Part shown: positions 1 through 9,399 of the stretch, piece by piece | How the letters are laid out: each line of letters opens with the position of its first letter | How positions within the stretch are numbered: position 1 is the stretch's first letter | NCBI GenBank assembly: GCA_947573555.1 | Contig: CANPFO010000008.1 | Location: 1 to 41,609, forward strand | Length of the DNA: 41,609 bases | Origin: an uncultured Clostridium sp. | GTDB lineage: Bacteria > Bacillota > Clostridia > TANB77 > CAG-508 | Reading direction: 5' to 3' | Translations under genes and position numbers: made by a program | Notes under the pieces: generated by a model | What the model saw: only the letters and a program-made list of their open reading frames with translations | What the model was told of the DNA's origin: nothing | The model's database searches: none

Positions 1-1771
1 TCATCAATTGACCAAACCAAGGTCTAGTAAAAGTACTTCCGTTAGTATTCAAAATATCTAAAATATATTGATGGTTTAGTAAATTATTAATTGGAGCATT
101 TTTATCTTCCATAATTTTTGAAAGCATACCTTTAACCTTAGCCAAATAAGTAGGATTATGAGTCTTAGGATAAGGAGACTTTTTCCTATCAACAATTTCA
201 CTAGGTAAAAAATCTTTACAAATATATCTAAGCAAACCTTTTTCACGACCCTTTAAAGATTTCATCTCCCAAGGAATATTCCAAACATATTGAGCTAGTC
301 TATAGTCGCAAAAAGGAACTCTAAGCTCTAAACCATTATACATAGCCATTCTATCAGAACGATCTAAAAGAGTTTGCATAAACCAATTTAAAGTGAGATA
401 AGAAATCTTTCTTTTCTCAGCAGTTTCTTCTGTATCAGTATCTAAAATTTCAACATTAGATAAACTTTCATTATATCTATAATCAACATAACTTTTTAAA
501 TTAACCTTAGAACCTATGGTAGGATTTAATAATTTTTGTCTTTCGCTAATCGCAAGAGACCAAGGAAAAGTTCCACTATTTAAGCTATCTTCACGGAAGA
601 ACCATGGATATCCGCCAAAAATTTCATCTGCGCATTCTCCAGTTAAAGATACAGTCATCTCCTTTTTTACGTGTTTGCAAAATAGAAGTAAAGAGGAATC
701 AATATCAGACATACCAGGCATATCTCTTGCAACCATTGCATCTTCTAAATACTCAGCTAATTCTGGAGTGTCAATAACAATACTATGATGGTTAATAGGT
801 AAATTTTTACTCATTAAATTTATATAATAATTATCAGAATTTGGCTGAAAATCGCTTTTAACAAAGTTTTTATCATTATCTACATAATCGATAGAATAAG
901 TATCTAAAGGTGGTAATCCTTGCTCTTGACAATAATTAGCAGCAAACTTTGTAATTATACTTGAATCTAATCCACCAGAAAGAAATGTACATAATGGAAC
1001 ATCAGAAACAAGCTGCCTTCTAATTGTATCTTCCAATAAAAATTTTACTTTAGAACAAGTTGCTCCTAAACTTTCTGTATGAGGCTCAGATTTTAACTTC
1101 CAATACTCATTAATATGTAGTCCAGAATCATTAAAAATAGCATAATGGGCAGGCTTAATCTCATAAATATCTTTGAAAACTGTTGTTCCAGGAGTATGAG
1201 CTGGACCAATTCCAAATAATTCACTTATGCCTTGACTATCCAATGTCTTTTCGACACCAGGGTACTCAAATAGTGCCTTTATTTCAGATGCAAAAATTAA
1301 ACTTCCATTTTTTAAAGTATAAAATAAAGGCTTTACTCCAAAATGGTCTCTTCCAATAAATAACTCTTTTTTTCTAGAATTCCAAATAGCAAAACTAAAA
1401 ATACCATTAAGATAATTAACAACATCATTTCCATAGTAAATATAAGCCTTTAAAAGAACCTCGGTATCACTATGACCTTTAAACGAAAAATTATTTTCAA
1501 GTAAAGTCTCTTTTAATTCTTTTGTATTATAGATTTGACCATTATATACAATAACATACTCACCATATGAATATTTTTCTATCATAGGTTGTTTTCCATT
1601 TTCGGCATCTATAACAATTAAACGTTTATGAGCTAAACATACATTTTTACCAACATAATAACCATCTTCATCAGGACCTCGTTTTGATAGAGTAGAATTC
1701 ATATCAAGCAAAACATTTTTCATATTTGATATATCGTTCTTAAAGCTAGCGAATCCAGCAAATCCACACAT
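1..1771 (-). CDS. asnB: Asparagine synthase (glutamine-hydrolysing), 3' end truncated by window start
   Basis: Open reverse frame from ATG at 1771; N-terminus MCGFAGFAS... is the class II glutamine amidotransferase Cys2 motif; a readable SGGLDSS-type motif on the - strand near 960-990 fits the synthetase domain. Not in ORF track because it runs off the edge. Confidence 0.9.
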   Translation of the reverse strand, partial: MCGFAGFASFKNDISNMKNVLLDMNSTLSKRGPDEDGYYVGKNVCLAHKRLIVIDAENGKQPMIEKYSYGEYVIVYNGQIYNTKELKETLLENNFSFKGHSDTEVLLKAYIYYGNDVVNYLNGIFSFAIWNSRKKELFIGRDHFGVKPLFYTLKNGSLIFASEIKALFEYPGVEKTLDSQGISELFGIGPAHTPGTTVFKDIYEIKPAHYAIFNDSGLHINEYWKLKSEPHTESLGATCSKVKFLLEDTIRRQLVSDVPLCTFLSGGLDSSIITKFAANYCQEQGLPPLDTYSIDYVDNDKNFVKSDFQPNSDNYYINLMSKNLPINHHSIVIDTPELAEYLEDAMVARDMPGMSDIDSSLLLFCKHVKKEMTVSLTGECADEIFGGYPWFFREDSLNSGTFPWSLAISERQKLLNPTIGSKVNLKSYVDYRYNESLSNVEILDTDTEETAEKRKISYLTLNWFMQTLLDRSDRMAMYNGLELRVPFCDYRLAQYVWNIPWEMKSLKGREKGLLRYICKDFLPSEIVDRKKSPYPKTHNPTYLAKVKGMLSKIMEDKNAPINNLLNHQYILDILNTNGSTFTRPWFGQLM

Positions 1772-1907
1772 AAAATACCTCCATTTTTATAAATTGCATT
1801 TTTACATTATATGTTCATTCACAAAAAAGTTGATGAAAAGAGTAAAAGTAATTGAAACTTTTTTATAGCTATGATAAGATATAAAAAATTTTAATAGGAG
1901 AAAGAAA

Positions 1908-2627
1908 ATGAATGTAGAATTAGTAGGAACAGGTGCTATGTACACTCAATATAACAGTGCATGCACACTTATAAATGATGAATTAATAATAGATATGCCA
2001 AATGGAACATTCAAACAGTTATTAAAAACAGGACACAATGTAAAAAAAATAAAGACTATAGTAGTTACACACCTTCATGGAGACCACACAGCTGATATAC
2101 CATTCTTTTTAAAACATATATTTAACATAGAAAAATCTAAGGAATTAATAACCATAATAGGACCTATGGGAATAGAAAATAAATTAATTGAGTTATTTGC
2201 TGCATATAAATTTGAAAACAAATCAGAAATTGAAACAAATTTTAATATTAAATTTATAGAAATAAATGAAAGTATGGAATTAAAAGATATAAATAGTTAT
2301 AACATTCAAGCAATAGAAGTGTCACATGGAGTGGAGAAACCAGCTTATGGCTATATAATTAATAACAAATTAGGACTGACTGGCGATACTGGAATTTGCA
2401 TAGGTGTTGAAAAAATTATGCAAAATTCTTCAATTATGGTAGCAGATGCATCATTTATTGAAGGAGACTATAGTCATATGGGAATTGACAATATAGAATA
2501 TCTTGCAAACAAATATAATCATACAATAATAACAACACATTTAAGGGATAATACTAGAGAAGAATTATTAATAAGAAATATAGAAAATGTAATAGTAGAA
2601 GAAGATTGGTACAAATTTCAAATATAA
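1908..2627 (+). CDS. MBL-fold metallohydrolase (RNase Z-like)
   Basis: THLHGDHTADIPFF motif, later GDTG and TTHLR; SD aggagaaag upstream. Confidence 0.85.
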   Translation: MNVELVGTGAMYTQYNSACTLINDELIIDMPNGTFKQLLKTGHNVKKIKTIVVTHLHGDHTADIPFFLKHIFNIEKSKELITIIGPMGIENKLIELFAAYKFENKSEIETNFNIKFIEINESMELKDINSYNIQAIEVSHGVEKPAYGYIINNKLGLTGDTGICIGVEKIMQNSSIMVADASFIEGDYSHMGIDNIEYLANKYNHTIITTHLRDNTREELLIRNIENVIVEEDWYKFQI

Positions 2628-2664
2628 ACTTTGTAAAAAATACAAAACTTATATTAAATAACAG

Positions 2665-2693
2665 TTGACAAAAATAAAAAAAAAATGTATAAT
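2665..2693 (+). promoter_or_regulatory. Sigma-A type promoter for rpmF
   Basis: TTGACA (2665-2670), 17-nt spacer, TATAAT (2688-2693). Confidence 0.8.
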
Positions 2694-2763
2694 TTTAAGG
2701 TACAAAAAACGAAAAAATTCAAATAGATATAAAAATATATCTTTAAGCAAAGGGGGAATAGAA

Positions 2764-2955
2764 ATGGCACAACCAAAAAGAAGATGGTCAAAAGCAAGAA
2801 CACACTCAAAAAGAGCAACTTGGAAAAAAGAACAACCAAATTTTGCAACATGTTCAAATTGTCATGAACCTGTAATGCCACACAGAGTTTGCGCAAGTTG
2901 TGGATATTATGATGGAAAACAAGTAGTTGCAAAAAAAGAAACTGAAAATGCATAA
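2764..2955 (+). CDS. rpmF: 50S ribosomal protein L32 (zinc-binding C+ form)
   Basis: MAQPKRRWSKARTHSKRATWK...CSNCHEPVMPHRVCASCGYY; ATG at 2764 after aaagggggaat, internal to the longer ORF 2665-2955. Confidence 0.95.
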   Translation: MAQPKRRWSKARTHSKRATWKKEQPNFATCSNCHEPVMPHRVCASCGYYDGKQVVAKKETENA

Positions 2956-2967
2956 TAAGTAATAATG

Positions 2968-2995
2968 AAATAGCATAATTTAGTGCTATTTTTTC
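2968..2995 (+). terminator. Intrinsic terminator after rpmF
   Basis: AAATAGCA...TGCTATTTTTTC hairpin with T-run. Confidence 0.7.
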
Positions 2996-3108
2996 TTTGA
3001 AAGAAAAGTCTTACAATTCACACTATTTTACAAAAAAACTGAAAATGTATATACATTTTTTTATTGTTATGATATTATAAAAAAAACAAAAGAAAGAGAG
3101 GGAGTATT

Positions 3109-3651
3109 ATGTTTGAAAAATTTTTAAAAAGATCAAGTTGGACAGACATAGTTATTTCAATAATATTTGTACTATTTGGAGCACTATTAGTTGCAAAACC
3201 AAATGAAACACTTGGAGCAATTTCAATAATATTAGGCATTGTATTTATATCCATGGGGGTTTTAAAATTAGTAGAATATTATACTTCAGAAACAAGAGAT
3301 GAAGATTATTTGTTAACTATGGCATTAATAGCTGTAATATTTGGAGTTATTGTATTATTTGCATCAAATACAATAGTATCTTTATTTAGAATAATATTAG
3401 GAACATGGATAATAGCAACTGGAATAATGGATTTACAAACAATACTAATGTGGAAACAAGTAAAATCACCATTTTGGACAATTTCATTAATGTTTTCTAT
3501 ATTAATGATGTTAGCTGGAATTATGATTTTAGTAAATCAAAATATATTACTTACAACATTAGGAATAATAATAGTATTTTATGGTGTATTAGATATTATT
3601 GATAGAATAATATTTATGAGAAAAATACAAGACGTTATAAAAAAATACTAA
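3109..3651 (+). CDS. HdeD/DUF308-like integral membrane protein
   Basis: Six hydrophobic helices with repeated LGxxxIxxGxxxL pattern, 180 aa. Confidence 0.7.
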   Translation: MFEKFLKRSSWTDIVISIIFVLFGALLVAKPNETLGAISIILGIVFISMGVLKLVEYYTSETRDEDYLLTMALIAVIFGVIVLFASNTIVSLFRIILGTWIIATGIMDLQTILMWKQVKSPFWTISLMFSILMMLAGIMILVNQNILLTTLGIIIVFYGVLDIIDRIIFMRKIQDVIKKY

Positions 3652-3700
3652 TAAAACTGAAATTAGTGAAAGTTTGTAGAACTTTACTATAATATAAAAA

Positions 3701-3728
3701 AGAATGGCGGTTCAAAAGAACCGCCATT
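3701..3728 (-). terminator. Rho-independent terminator of the - strand RNA
   Basis: 11-bp perfect stem 3703-3713/3718-3728, AAAA loop, followed on - strand by CTTTTTT. Confidence 0.85.
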
Positions 3729-3969
3729 AAAAGTCACTCTATAGAACTTGTATGTAATTATATAGAGCCTAAGTAAATCCCGAGGAATATTTCCACCGAA
3801 GCATTCCCAACCTCCTTTTTTAAGACCGACTTGATTTTTTTATCACCGCTATTTGTCCGCTAGCGCTAATGCGTGCGGTTCTTGCGGGGCCTTGTCTTAT
3901 ACTTTATAAAGCTATACAAAACCTGATGCCATTCGTCTCCTCCTCTTAGCACTCCCGAGTGCCGCCGGT

Positions 3970-4023
3970 TCAAATCTTAAAAAATTTGTAAGTTAAAATT
4001 GCAATAGGATTTCCACGAATCAT
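3970..4023 (-). CDS. 17-aa micro-ORF MIRGNPIAILTYKFFKI at the 5' end of the - strand RNA
   Basis: ATG at 4023 preceded by AAGGAGGT (4038-4031) with 7-nt spacing; stop at 3970. Confidence 0.45.
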   Translation of the reverse strand: MIRGNPIAILTYKFFKI

Positions 4024-4084
4024 ATGTCTTACCTCCTTATGTTTATTTGTTCGATTCGATGTTTCATACTGTGAACATACTCTC

Positions 4085-4113
4085 ATTATAACAAATATTT
4101 TTCTGATTGTCAA
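4085..4113 (-). promoter_or_regulatory. Consensus sigma-A promoter driving the - strand RNA
   Basis: - strand TTGACA (4113-4108), 17-nt spacer, TATAAT (4090-4085), both hexamers perfect. Confidence 0.85.
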
Positions 4114-4205
4114 CATAAAATGGAAAAATTTCCAAAAAAAATTTAAAAATCTTGCAAAAAATAACAAAATATAATAAAATATACGCATATTGGAGGAGAA
4201 ATAAG

Positions 4206-5831
4206 TTGGAAACAAAAAAAGAAATAGAAGAACAAAAAGAATACATAAAAAAGGTAAAAGAAATAAATCAAAACAAAAATCAAAAATATAGTATACTAAC
4301 AATGGGATGTCAACTAAATGAAAATGATTCAGAAAAGCTATGTGGAATGTTAGAAGAAATGGAATATACAAAAACAGACGATCAAAACGAAGCAGACATA
4401 GCTATTTTTAATACATGTTGTGTAAGAGAAAATGCAGAAGATAAACTATTTGGAAAACTTGGGGAACTTAAAAAAATTAAAGAACAAAAGGGAACCATAA
4501 TAGCAATAGGTGGATGCATGATGCAAGAAAATCATATAACAGATAAAATAAAAACAAGTTATCCATATACAGATATCATATTTGGAACACATACATTGCA
4601 TAAGTTGCCAGAGAACATATATAAGGTTTTAAAAGAGAAAAAAAGACAAGAAGACATACTAGATATAGATGGAAAAATATATGAAGGATTGCCAATAAAA
4701 AGAGAAAGCAACATAAAAGCATCAGTAACAATAATGAATGGATGCAACAACTTTTGTAGTTACTGCATAGTTCCATATGTAAGAGGAAGAGAAAGAAGTA
4801 GACAGCCAAAAGCAATAATAGAAGAAGTAAAAGAAATAGCAAAACAAGGATACAAAGAAATAACTTTATTAGGTCAAAATGTAAATTCATATTTACGAGT
4901 AGAGTCCGAAAAAAATATAGAATTTGAACCATATGAAGGAGTAAACTCATTTTCAACACTATTAAAAGCAATAAATAAAATTGATGGAATAGAAAGAATA
5001 AGATTTGTATCACCACACCCAAAAGACTTTACAGATGATGTAATAGAAGCAATAGCAGAATGTGATAAAGTATGCAAATTAGTACATTTACCATTACAAT
5101 CAGGAAATACAAAAGTATTAAAAGAAATGAACAGAAAGTACACAAAAGAACAATACTTAAACTTAGTAGAAAAAATGAAAGCAAAAATACCAGGTTTAAC
5201 ATTATCAACAGACATTATAGTAGGATTTCCAGGAGAAACAGATGAAGAATTTGAAGACACATTAGATGTTGTAAAAAAAGTAAAATTTGAACAAGTATAT
5301 ATGTTCATATATTCAAGAAGAGTAGGAACACCTGCAGATAGAATGGAAAATCAAGTACCAGAAGAGCTTAAACATAAAAGATTTGACAAATTAAAAGCTT
5401 TAGTAGAAAGTCAAATAGAACAAAATAATCAAAAATATATTGGAACAATACAAAAAGTATTGGTAGAAGGAACAAGTAAAAATAATGAAAATATGCTTAC
5501 AGGAAGAACAGATAGTAATAAAGTAGTTATTTTTAAAGGTAATACGAATTTAATTGGAACAATACAAAATATAAAAATCACATCTGAACATATGTGGTAT
5601 TTGAAAGGAGAATTTATGAGTGAATATTCAAATCTAGATACAGCAATAGAGATAATGGCATATAAAATTTCAAATTGTGTAAAAATGTCTCAAGAAAATG
5701 ATAAATATAAAAAGCAGTTAGAAATACTAAGAAAAGAAAGAGACGAAATGTATAATGGAAATATGGAAATAGTTAATAAAATAATAGAAGTGTATGGTAA
5801 AGAATTAAAAGAAATGTATTATAATAATTAA
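4206..5831 (+). CDS. miaB: tRNA-2-methylthio-N6-dimethylallyladenosine synthase MiaB, with atypical C-terminal coiled-coil extension
   Basis: TMGCQLNENDSEK, NTCCVRENAEDK, GCNNFCSYCIVPYVRGRERSR radical-SAM motif, TRAM domain ending ...WYLKGEF; likely TTG start at 4206 after ggaggag; extra residues from 5616 onward. Confidence 0.93.
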   Translation: METKKEIEEQKEYIKKVKEINQNKNQKYSILTMGCQLNENDSEKLCGMLEEMEYTKTDDQNEADIAIFNTCCVRENAEDKLFGKLGELKKIKEQKGTIIAIGGCMMQENHITDKIKTSYPYTDIIFGTHTLHKLPENIYKVLKEKKRQEDILDIDGKIYEGLPIKRESNIKASVTIMNGCNNFCSYCIVPYVRGRERSRQPKAIIEEVKEIAKQGYKEITLLGQNVNSYLRVESEKNIEFEPYEGVNSFSTLLKAINKIDGIERIRFVSPHPKDFTDDVIEAIAECDKVCKLVHLPLQSGNTKVLKEMNRKYTKEQYLNLVEKMKAKIPGLTLSTDIIVGFPGETDEEFEDTLDVVKKVKFEQVYMFIYSRRVGTPADRMENQVPEELKHKRFDKLKALVESQIEQNNQKYIGTIQKVLVEGTSKNNENMLTGRTDSNKVVIFKGNTNLIGTIQNIKITSEHMWYLKGEFMSEYSNLDTAIEIMAYKISNCVKMSQENDKYKKQLEILRKERDEMYNGNMEIVNKIIEVYGKELKEMYYNN

Positions 5832-5859
5832 TAATAGCATTATGAGAGGAAGTAAAAAT

Positions 5860-6750
5860 ATGGATAAACAAATAAAGGAAAAATATAAATTATCACAAGA
5901 AGAACATGAAAGAATTAGTAAACAAATAAAGCAAGAATTATTTAATAATGTAAGTAAACAAGAAAATCCAATATCAATTATAGTTGGAGGACAACCAGGA
6001 TCAGGAAAAGGAGCAGTTATTTCATATTCAAAAAATCAATGTGAACAAAAAGGAAGAAGCAGTATAATTATAACAACTGATGAATATAAGCCATACCATC
6101 CAGATTCTATAGAAGTCGCTAAAAAATATCCAACAGAATATGTTGAAATAATAGAACAAGATGCAGGATTATGGACAGGAGAGATGTTGAAACACGCTAT
6201 TGATAATAAATATAATTTTATTTTTGAAGGAACATTAAAAAATGATAGAATATTAGAAAGAATAAAAGAATTAAAGCAAAATGGATTTTATGTAATAGTA
6301 AGAGCCTTAGCAGTACCAAGAATGGAGAGTTTAATAGCTATACATGAAAGATACGAAAATCAAATAGAAAATATGGGATGGGGTAGATTAATATCTATAG
6401 AACATCACAATACTGCATATGATAATATACCACAAGTAATTGACACAATAGAAAAATCAGGACTATGTACAGTAGAGATATTTAAAAGAGGCAAAAAAAT
6501 AAATCAACCACAAAGAGTTTATTCAAGCAAAATTGATAAAAAAATATATCCAACAGCAAGAGTTGCACTTGAGGAGTATAGAGAATTAGAAACATTTAAG
6601 ACACAACTAACAGCGAAAAGTAGAATAGAAAAGTTAAAAGAGGCATTCTTAAAGAGAAATGCAACTAATAAAGAAATGCAGCAGTTAGATGAATTAGAAG
6701 ACTATATGCATATGATATGTATAGATAATAGTAATGAAATAACAAAGTAA
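5860..6750 (+). CDS. Zeta-toxin family protein (UDP-GlcNAc kinase-like P-loop ATPase)
   Basis: GGQPGSGKGA Walker A, TTDEYKPYHP substrate motif, EGTLKN, AVPRMESLIAIHERYE; ATG at 5860 after gagaggaag. Confidence 0.85.
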   Translation: MDKQIKEKYKLSQEEHERISKQIKQELFNNVSKQENPISIIVGGQPGSGKGAVISYSKNQCEQKGRSSIIITTDEYKPYHPDSIEVAKKYPTEYVEIIEQDAGLWTGEMLKHAIDNKYNFIFEGTLKNDRILERIKELKQNGFYVIVRALAVPRMESLIAIHERYENQIENMGWGRLISIEHHNTAYDNIPQVIDTIEKSGLCTVEIFKRGKKINQPQRVYSSKIDKKIYPTARVALEEYRELETFKTQLTAKSRIEKLKEAFLKRNATNKEMQQLDELEDYMHMICIDNSNEITK

Positions 6751-6783
6751 AATAACTTTAGAATAGAAAGGAAAAGTATAATT

Positions 6784-9390
6784 ATGGCAGAATATTCACC
6801 TATGATGCAAAAATATCTTGAAACAAAACAACAATACCAAGATTGTATATTATTTTATAGATTAGGAGATTTCTACGAAATGTTCTTTGATGATGCTATA
6901 ACTTCATCAAGAGAGTTAGAACTTACTTTAACAGGAAAAGATTGTGGTCAAGAAGAACGAGCACCAATGTGCGGAATACCACATCATGCAGCAGAAATGT
7001 ATGTTTCAAGATTAGTTGCAAAAGGATATAAAGTAGCAATATGTGAACAATTGGAAGACTCAAAAGATGTCAAAGGCATAGTTAAAAGAGGTGTTATAAG
7101 AGTAGTAACTCCAGGGACTTTAGTTGAAAGCAATATGCTAGAAGAAAGAAAAAACAATTTTATAATGTCAATCTTTAAATCAGGAATTTACTTTGGAATT
7201 AGTGTATGTGATATTTCAACAGGTGAATTTTATTCTGCTGAAATAAAAGATAATCAGAATTTTCCATTGGTTTTAGATGAAATAGCAAGATATATGCCAT
7301 CGGAGCTTGTAATAAATAGCATGATGTCAGACTGCTCAGAAGAAATGGACAAAATAAAAGAAAGATTTGATTGCTATGTAACTAGATTTAATGATAAATT
7401 TTTTTCAGATGATATAGAAAAAATAAAATATAGATTTAATTTTGTAGATAATAACCAAAAAGAAATTGAAAACATAATAGATAAAACCTTAGCAGTTTGC
7501 TCAATAAATGCATTAATTGAATATATAGAACAAACTCAAATGACAACATTGCAACATATAAATAAAATTACAATTTATAATATTTCAAAATACATGTCTC
7601 TTGATATAAATGCAAGGAGAAATTTAGAAATAACAGAAAAAATGAGGGATAAATCAAAAAAAGGAACTCTTTTGTGGGTTTTAGATAAAACTTCTACATC
7701 AATGGGAGGAAGAACACTAAGAAGATGGCTAAATGACCCTCTTATAGACACTAGAGAAATTAATAAAAGGTTAAATTCAGTAAAAGAGTTAAAAGATGAA
7801 GTTATTCTAAGAGGAGATATTATAGAAAATCTTAAAAAAGTATATGATATAGAGCGTTTAGCTGGAAAAATGGCTTATGGTAATGCAAATGCTAGAGATA
7901 TGATAACTTTAAAAAATTCATTATCAAAACTTCCAGAATTAAAAGAAGTTTTATCAAATACAAAAGCTGAAATGTTAAGAGATTTATTTGAAAACTTAGA
8001 TGAGCTACAAGACATATATGAACTAATCGAAAAATCTATAATAGAGGAACCACCAATGACTATTAAAGATGGTGGGATCATAAAACTAGGATATGATGAT
8101 GAAATTGATAAATTAAAAACAGCTACAACTGAAGGAAAGAATTGGATTATTAAATTAGAATCTGATGAAAGAGAAAAAACAGGAATAAAAAATCTTAAAG
8201 TAGGATTTAATAAAGTATTTGGATATTTTATTGAAGTTACAAAATCAGGATTAGACCAAGTTCCAGACAGATTTATAAGAAAACAAACATTAACAAATGC
8301 AGAAAGATATATAACAGAAGAACTAAAAAACTTAGAAAATCAAATTTTAGGAGCAGAAGAAAAAGTTGTAAATTTAGAATATAATGCATTTACACAAATA
8401 AGAGAAGAAATAGCAAAAAATGTTAAAAGACTTCAAAAATCAGCAAATGTAGTTTCAACTTTAGATGTTCTTACATCTTTTGCACAAGTTGCAGAAGATA
8501 TGAATTATTGTATGCCAAAGGTTGATGATTCTGGAATTATAGATATTAAAAATGGAAGACATCCAGTAATAGATAAAATGCTAGGAACAGGAATGTTTGT
8601 TGAAAATGATACATTTTTAGATAAAGAAGACAATAGATTATCTATTATAACTGGACCTAATATGGCAGGTAAATCTACATATATGAGACAAGTTGCAATA
8701 ATTGCGTTAATGGCACAAGTTGGAAGCTTTGTTCCTGCAACAGAAGCTAGAATAGGTGTTGTTGACAAGATTTTTACAAGAGTTGGAGCATCAGATGATT
8801 TAAGTATGGGACAAAGTACTTTTATGGTAGAAATGATGGAAGTTGCGACTATATTAAAAGAAGCAACATCAAACAGTTTAGTAATATTAGATGAAATAGG
8901 AAGAGGAACTTCAACTTATGATGGATTATCAATCGCTTGGGCTGTTGCAGAATTTATAGCTGATAAAGAAAAGTGTGGAGCTAAAACATTGTTTGCAACA
9001 CATTATCATGAACTTACAGAATTAGAAAATAAGCTAGAAGGTGTTAAAAATTATAATATAGCAGTAAAGGAAAAAGGAGAAGATATAATCTTTTTAAGAA
9101 AAATTTTAAGAGGTGGTACAGATGAAAGCTATGGTATTCACGTAGCTCGCCTTGCAGGAGTTCCAAAAGTTGTTACTCAAAAAGCTGATGAAATTTTAAA
9201 AGGTTTGGAAAGAAAAAATATTTTGAATGATAAAAAACAAGAGAATAAAAAGGCTGTTGAGGGACAATTTGATATGTTTAATTATAAGCTTGCTGAAATT
9301 GCTCACGAAATTGATAAGGTTAATTTAAATGAGTTAACACCAATTGATGCATTAAACACATTGGTTAAAATTAAAGAAAAAATAAAATAA
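6784..9390 (+). CDS. mutS: DNA mismatch repair protein MutS
   Basis: MMQKYLETKQQYQDCILFYRLGDFYEMF; GPNMAGKSTYMRQ; LDEIGRGTSTYDGLSIAWAVAEF; FATHYHEL. Confidence 0.98.
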   Translation: MAEYSPMMQKYLETKQQYQDCILFYRLGDFYEMFFDDAITSSRELELTLTGKDCGQEERAPMCGIPHHAAEMYVSRLVAKGYKVAICEQLEDSKDVKGIVKRGVIRVVTPGTLVESNMLEERKNNFIMSIFKSGIYFGISVCDISTGEFYSAEIKDNQNFPLVLDEIARYMPSELVINSMMSDCSEEMDKIKERFDCYVTRFNDKFFSDDIEKIKYRFNFVDNNQKEIENIIDKTLAVCSINALIEYIEQTQMTTLQHINKITIYNISKYMSLDINARRNLEITEKMRDKSKKGTLLWVLDKTSTSMGGRTLRRWLNDPLIDTREINKRLNSVKELKDEVILRGDIIENLKKVYDIERLAGKMAYGNANARDMITLKNSLSKLPELKEVLSNTKAEMLRDLFENLDELQDIYELIEKSIIEEPPMTIKDGGIIKLGYDDEIDKLKTATTEGKNWIIKLESDEREKTGIKNLKVGFNKVFGYFIEVTKSGLDQVPDRFIRKQTLTNAERYITEELKNLENQILGAEEKVVNLEYNAFTQIREEIAKNVKRLQKSANVVSTLDVLTSFAQVAEDMNYCMPKVDDSGIIDIKNGRHPVIDKMLGTGMFVENDTFLDKEDNRLSIITGPNMAGKSTYMRQVAIIALMAQVGSFVPATEARIGVVDKIFTRVGASDDLSMGQSTFMVEMMEVATILKEATSNSLVILDEIGRGTSTYDGLSIAWAVAEFIADKEKCGAKTLFATHYHELTELENKLEGVKNYNIAVKEKGEDIIFLRKILRGGTDESYGIHVARLAGVPKVVTQKADEILKGLERKNILNDKKQENKKAVEGQFDMFNYKLAEIAHEIDKVNLNELTPIDALNTLVKIKEKIK

Positions 9391-9399
9391 CAAGATAAG

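Larger units (their letters stand above)
3701..4078 (-). ncRNA. Candidate structured non-coding RNA transcription unit (possibly raiA-type; class not verified)
   Basis: Long intergenic region locally richer in GC and in stems than its surroundings. On - strand: consensus promoter upstream, stems such as GCACT-CGGG-AGTGC and CTCTATA...TATAGAG, and a strong terminator AATGGCGGTTC-TTTT-GAACCGCCATT-CTTTTTT. No long ORF. Confidence 0.7.

Noticed and set aside
516-788. 90-aa forward ORF
   Set aside because: Antisense to asnB, no SD, no family resemblance.
2654-2953. 99-aa reverse ORF over rpmF
   Set aside because: Complement of a clear ribosomal protein gene; Leu/Phe-rich translation typical of antisense AT-rich DNA.
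3970-4371. 133-aa reverse ORF overlapping miaB start
   Set aside because: Upstream part is antisense to miaB and crosses the consensus - strand promoter; only the last 17 codons (with their own SD) are plausible.
4576-5308. Reverse ORFs of 148 and 144 aa inside miaB
   Set aside because: Antisense shadows of the MiaB coding frame with poly-Leu/Phe composition.
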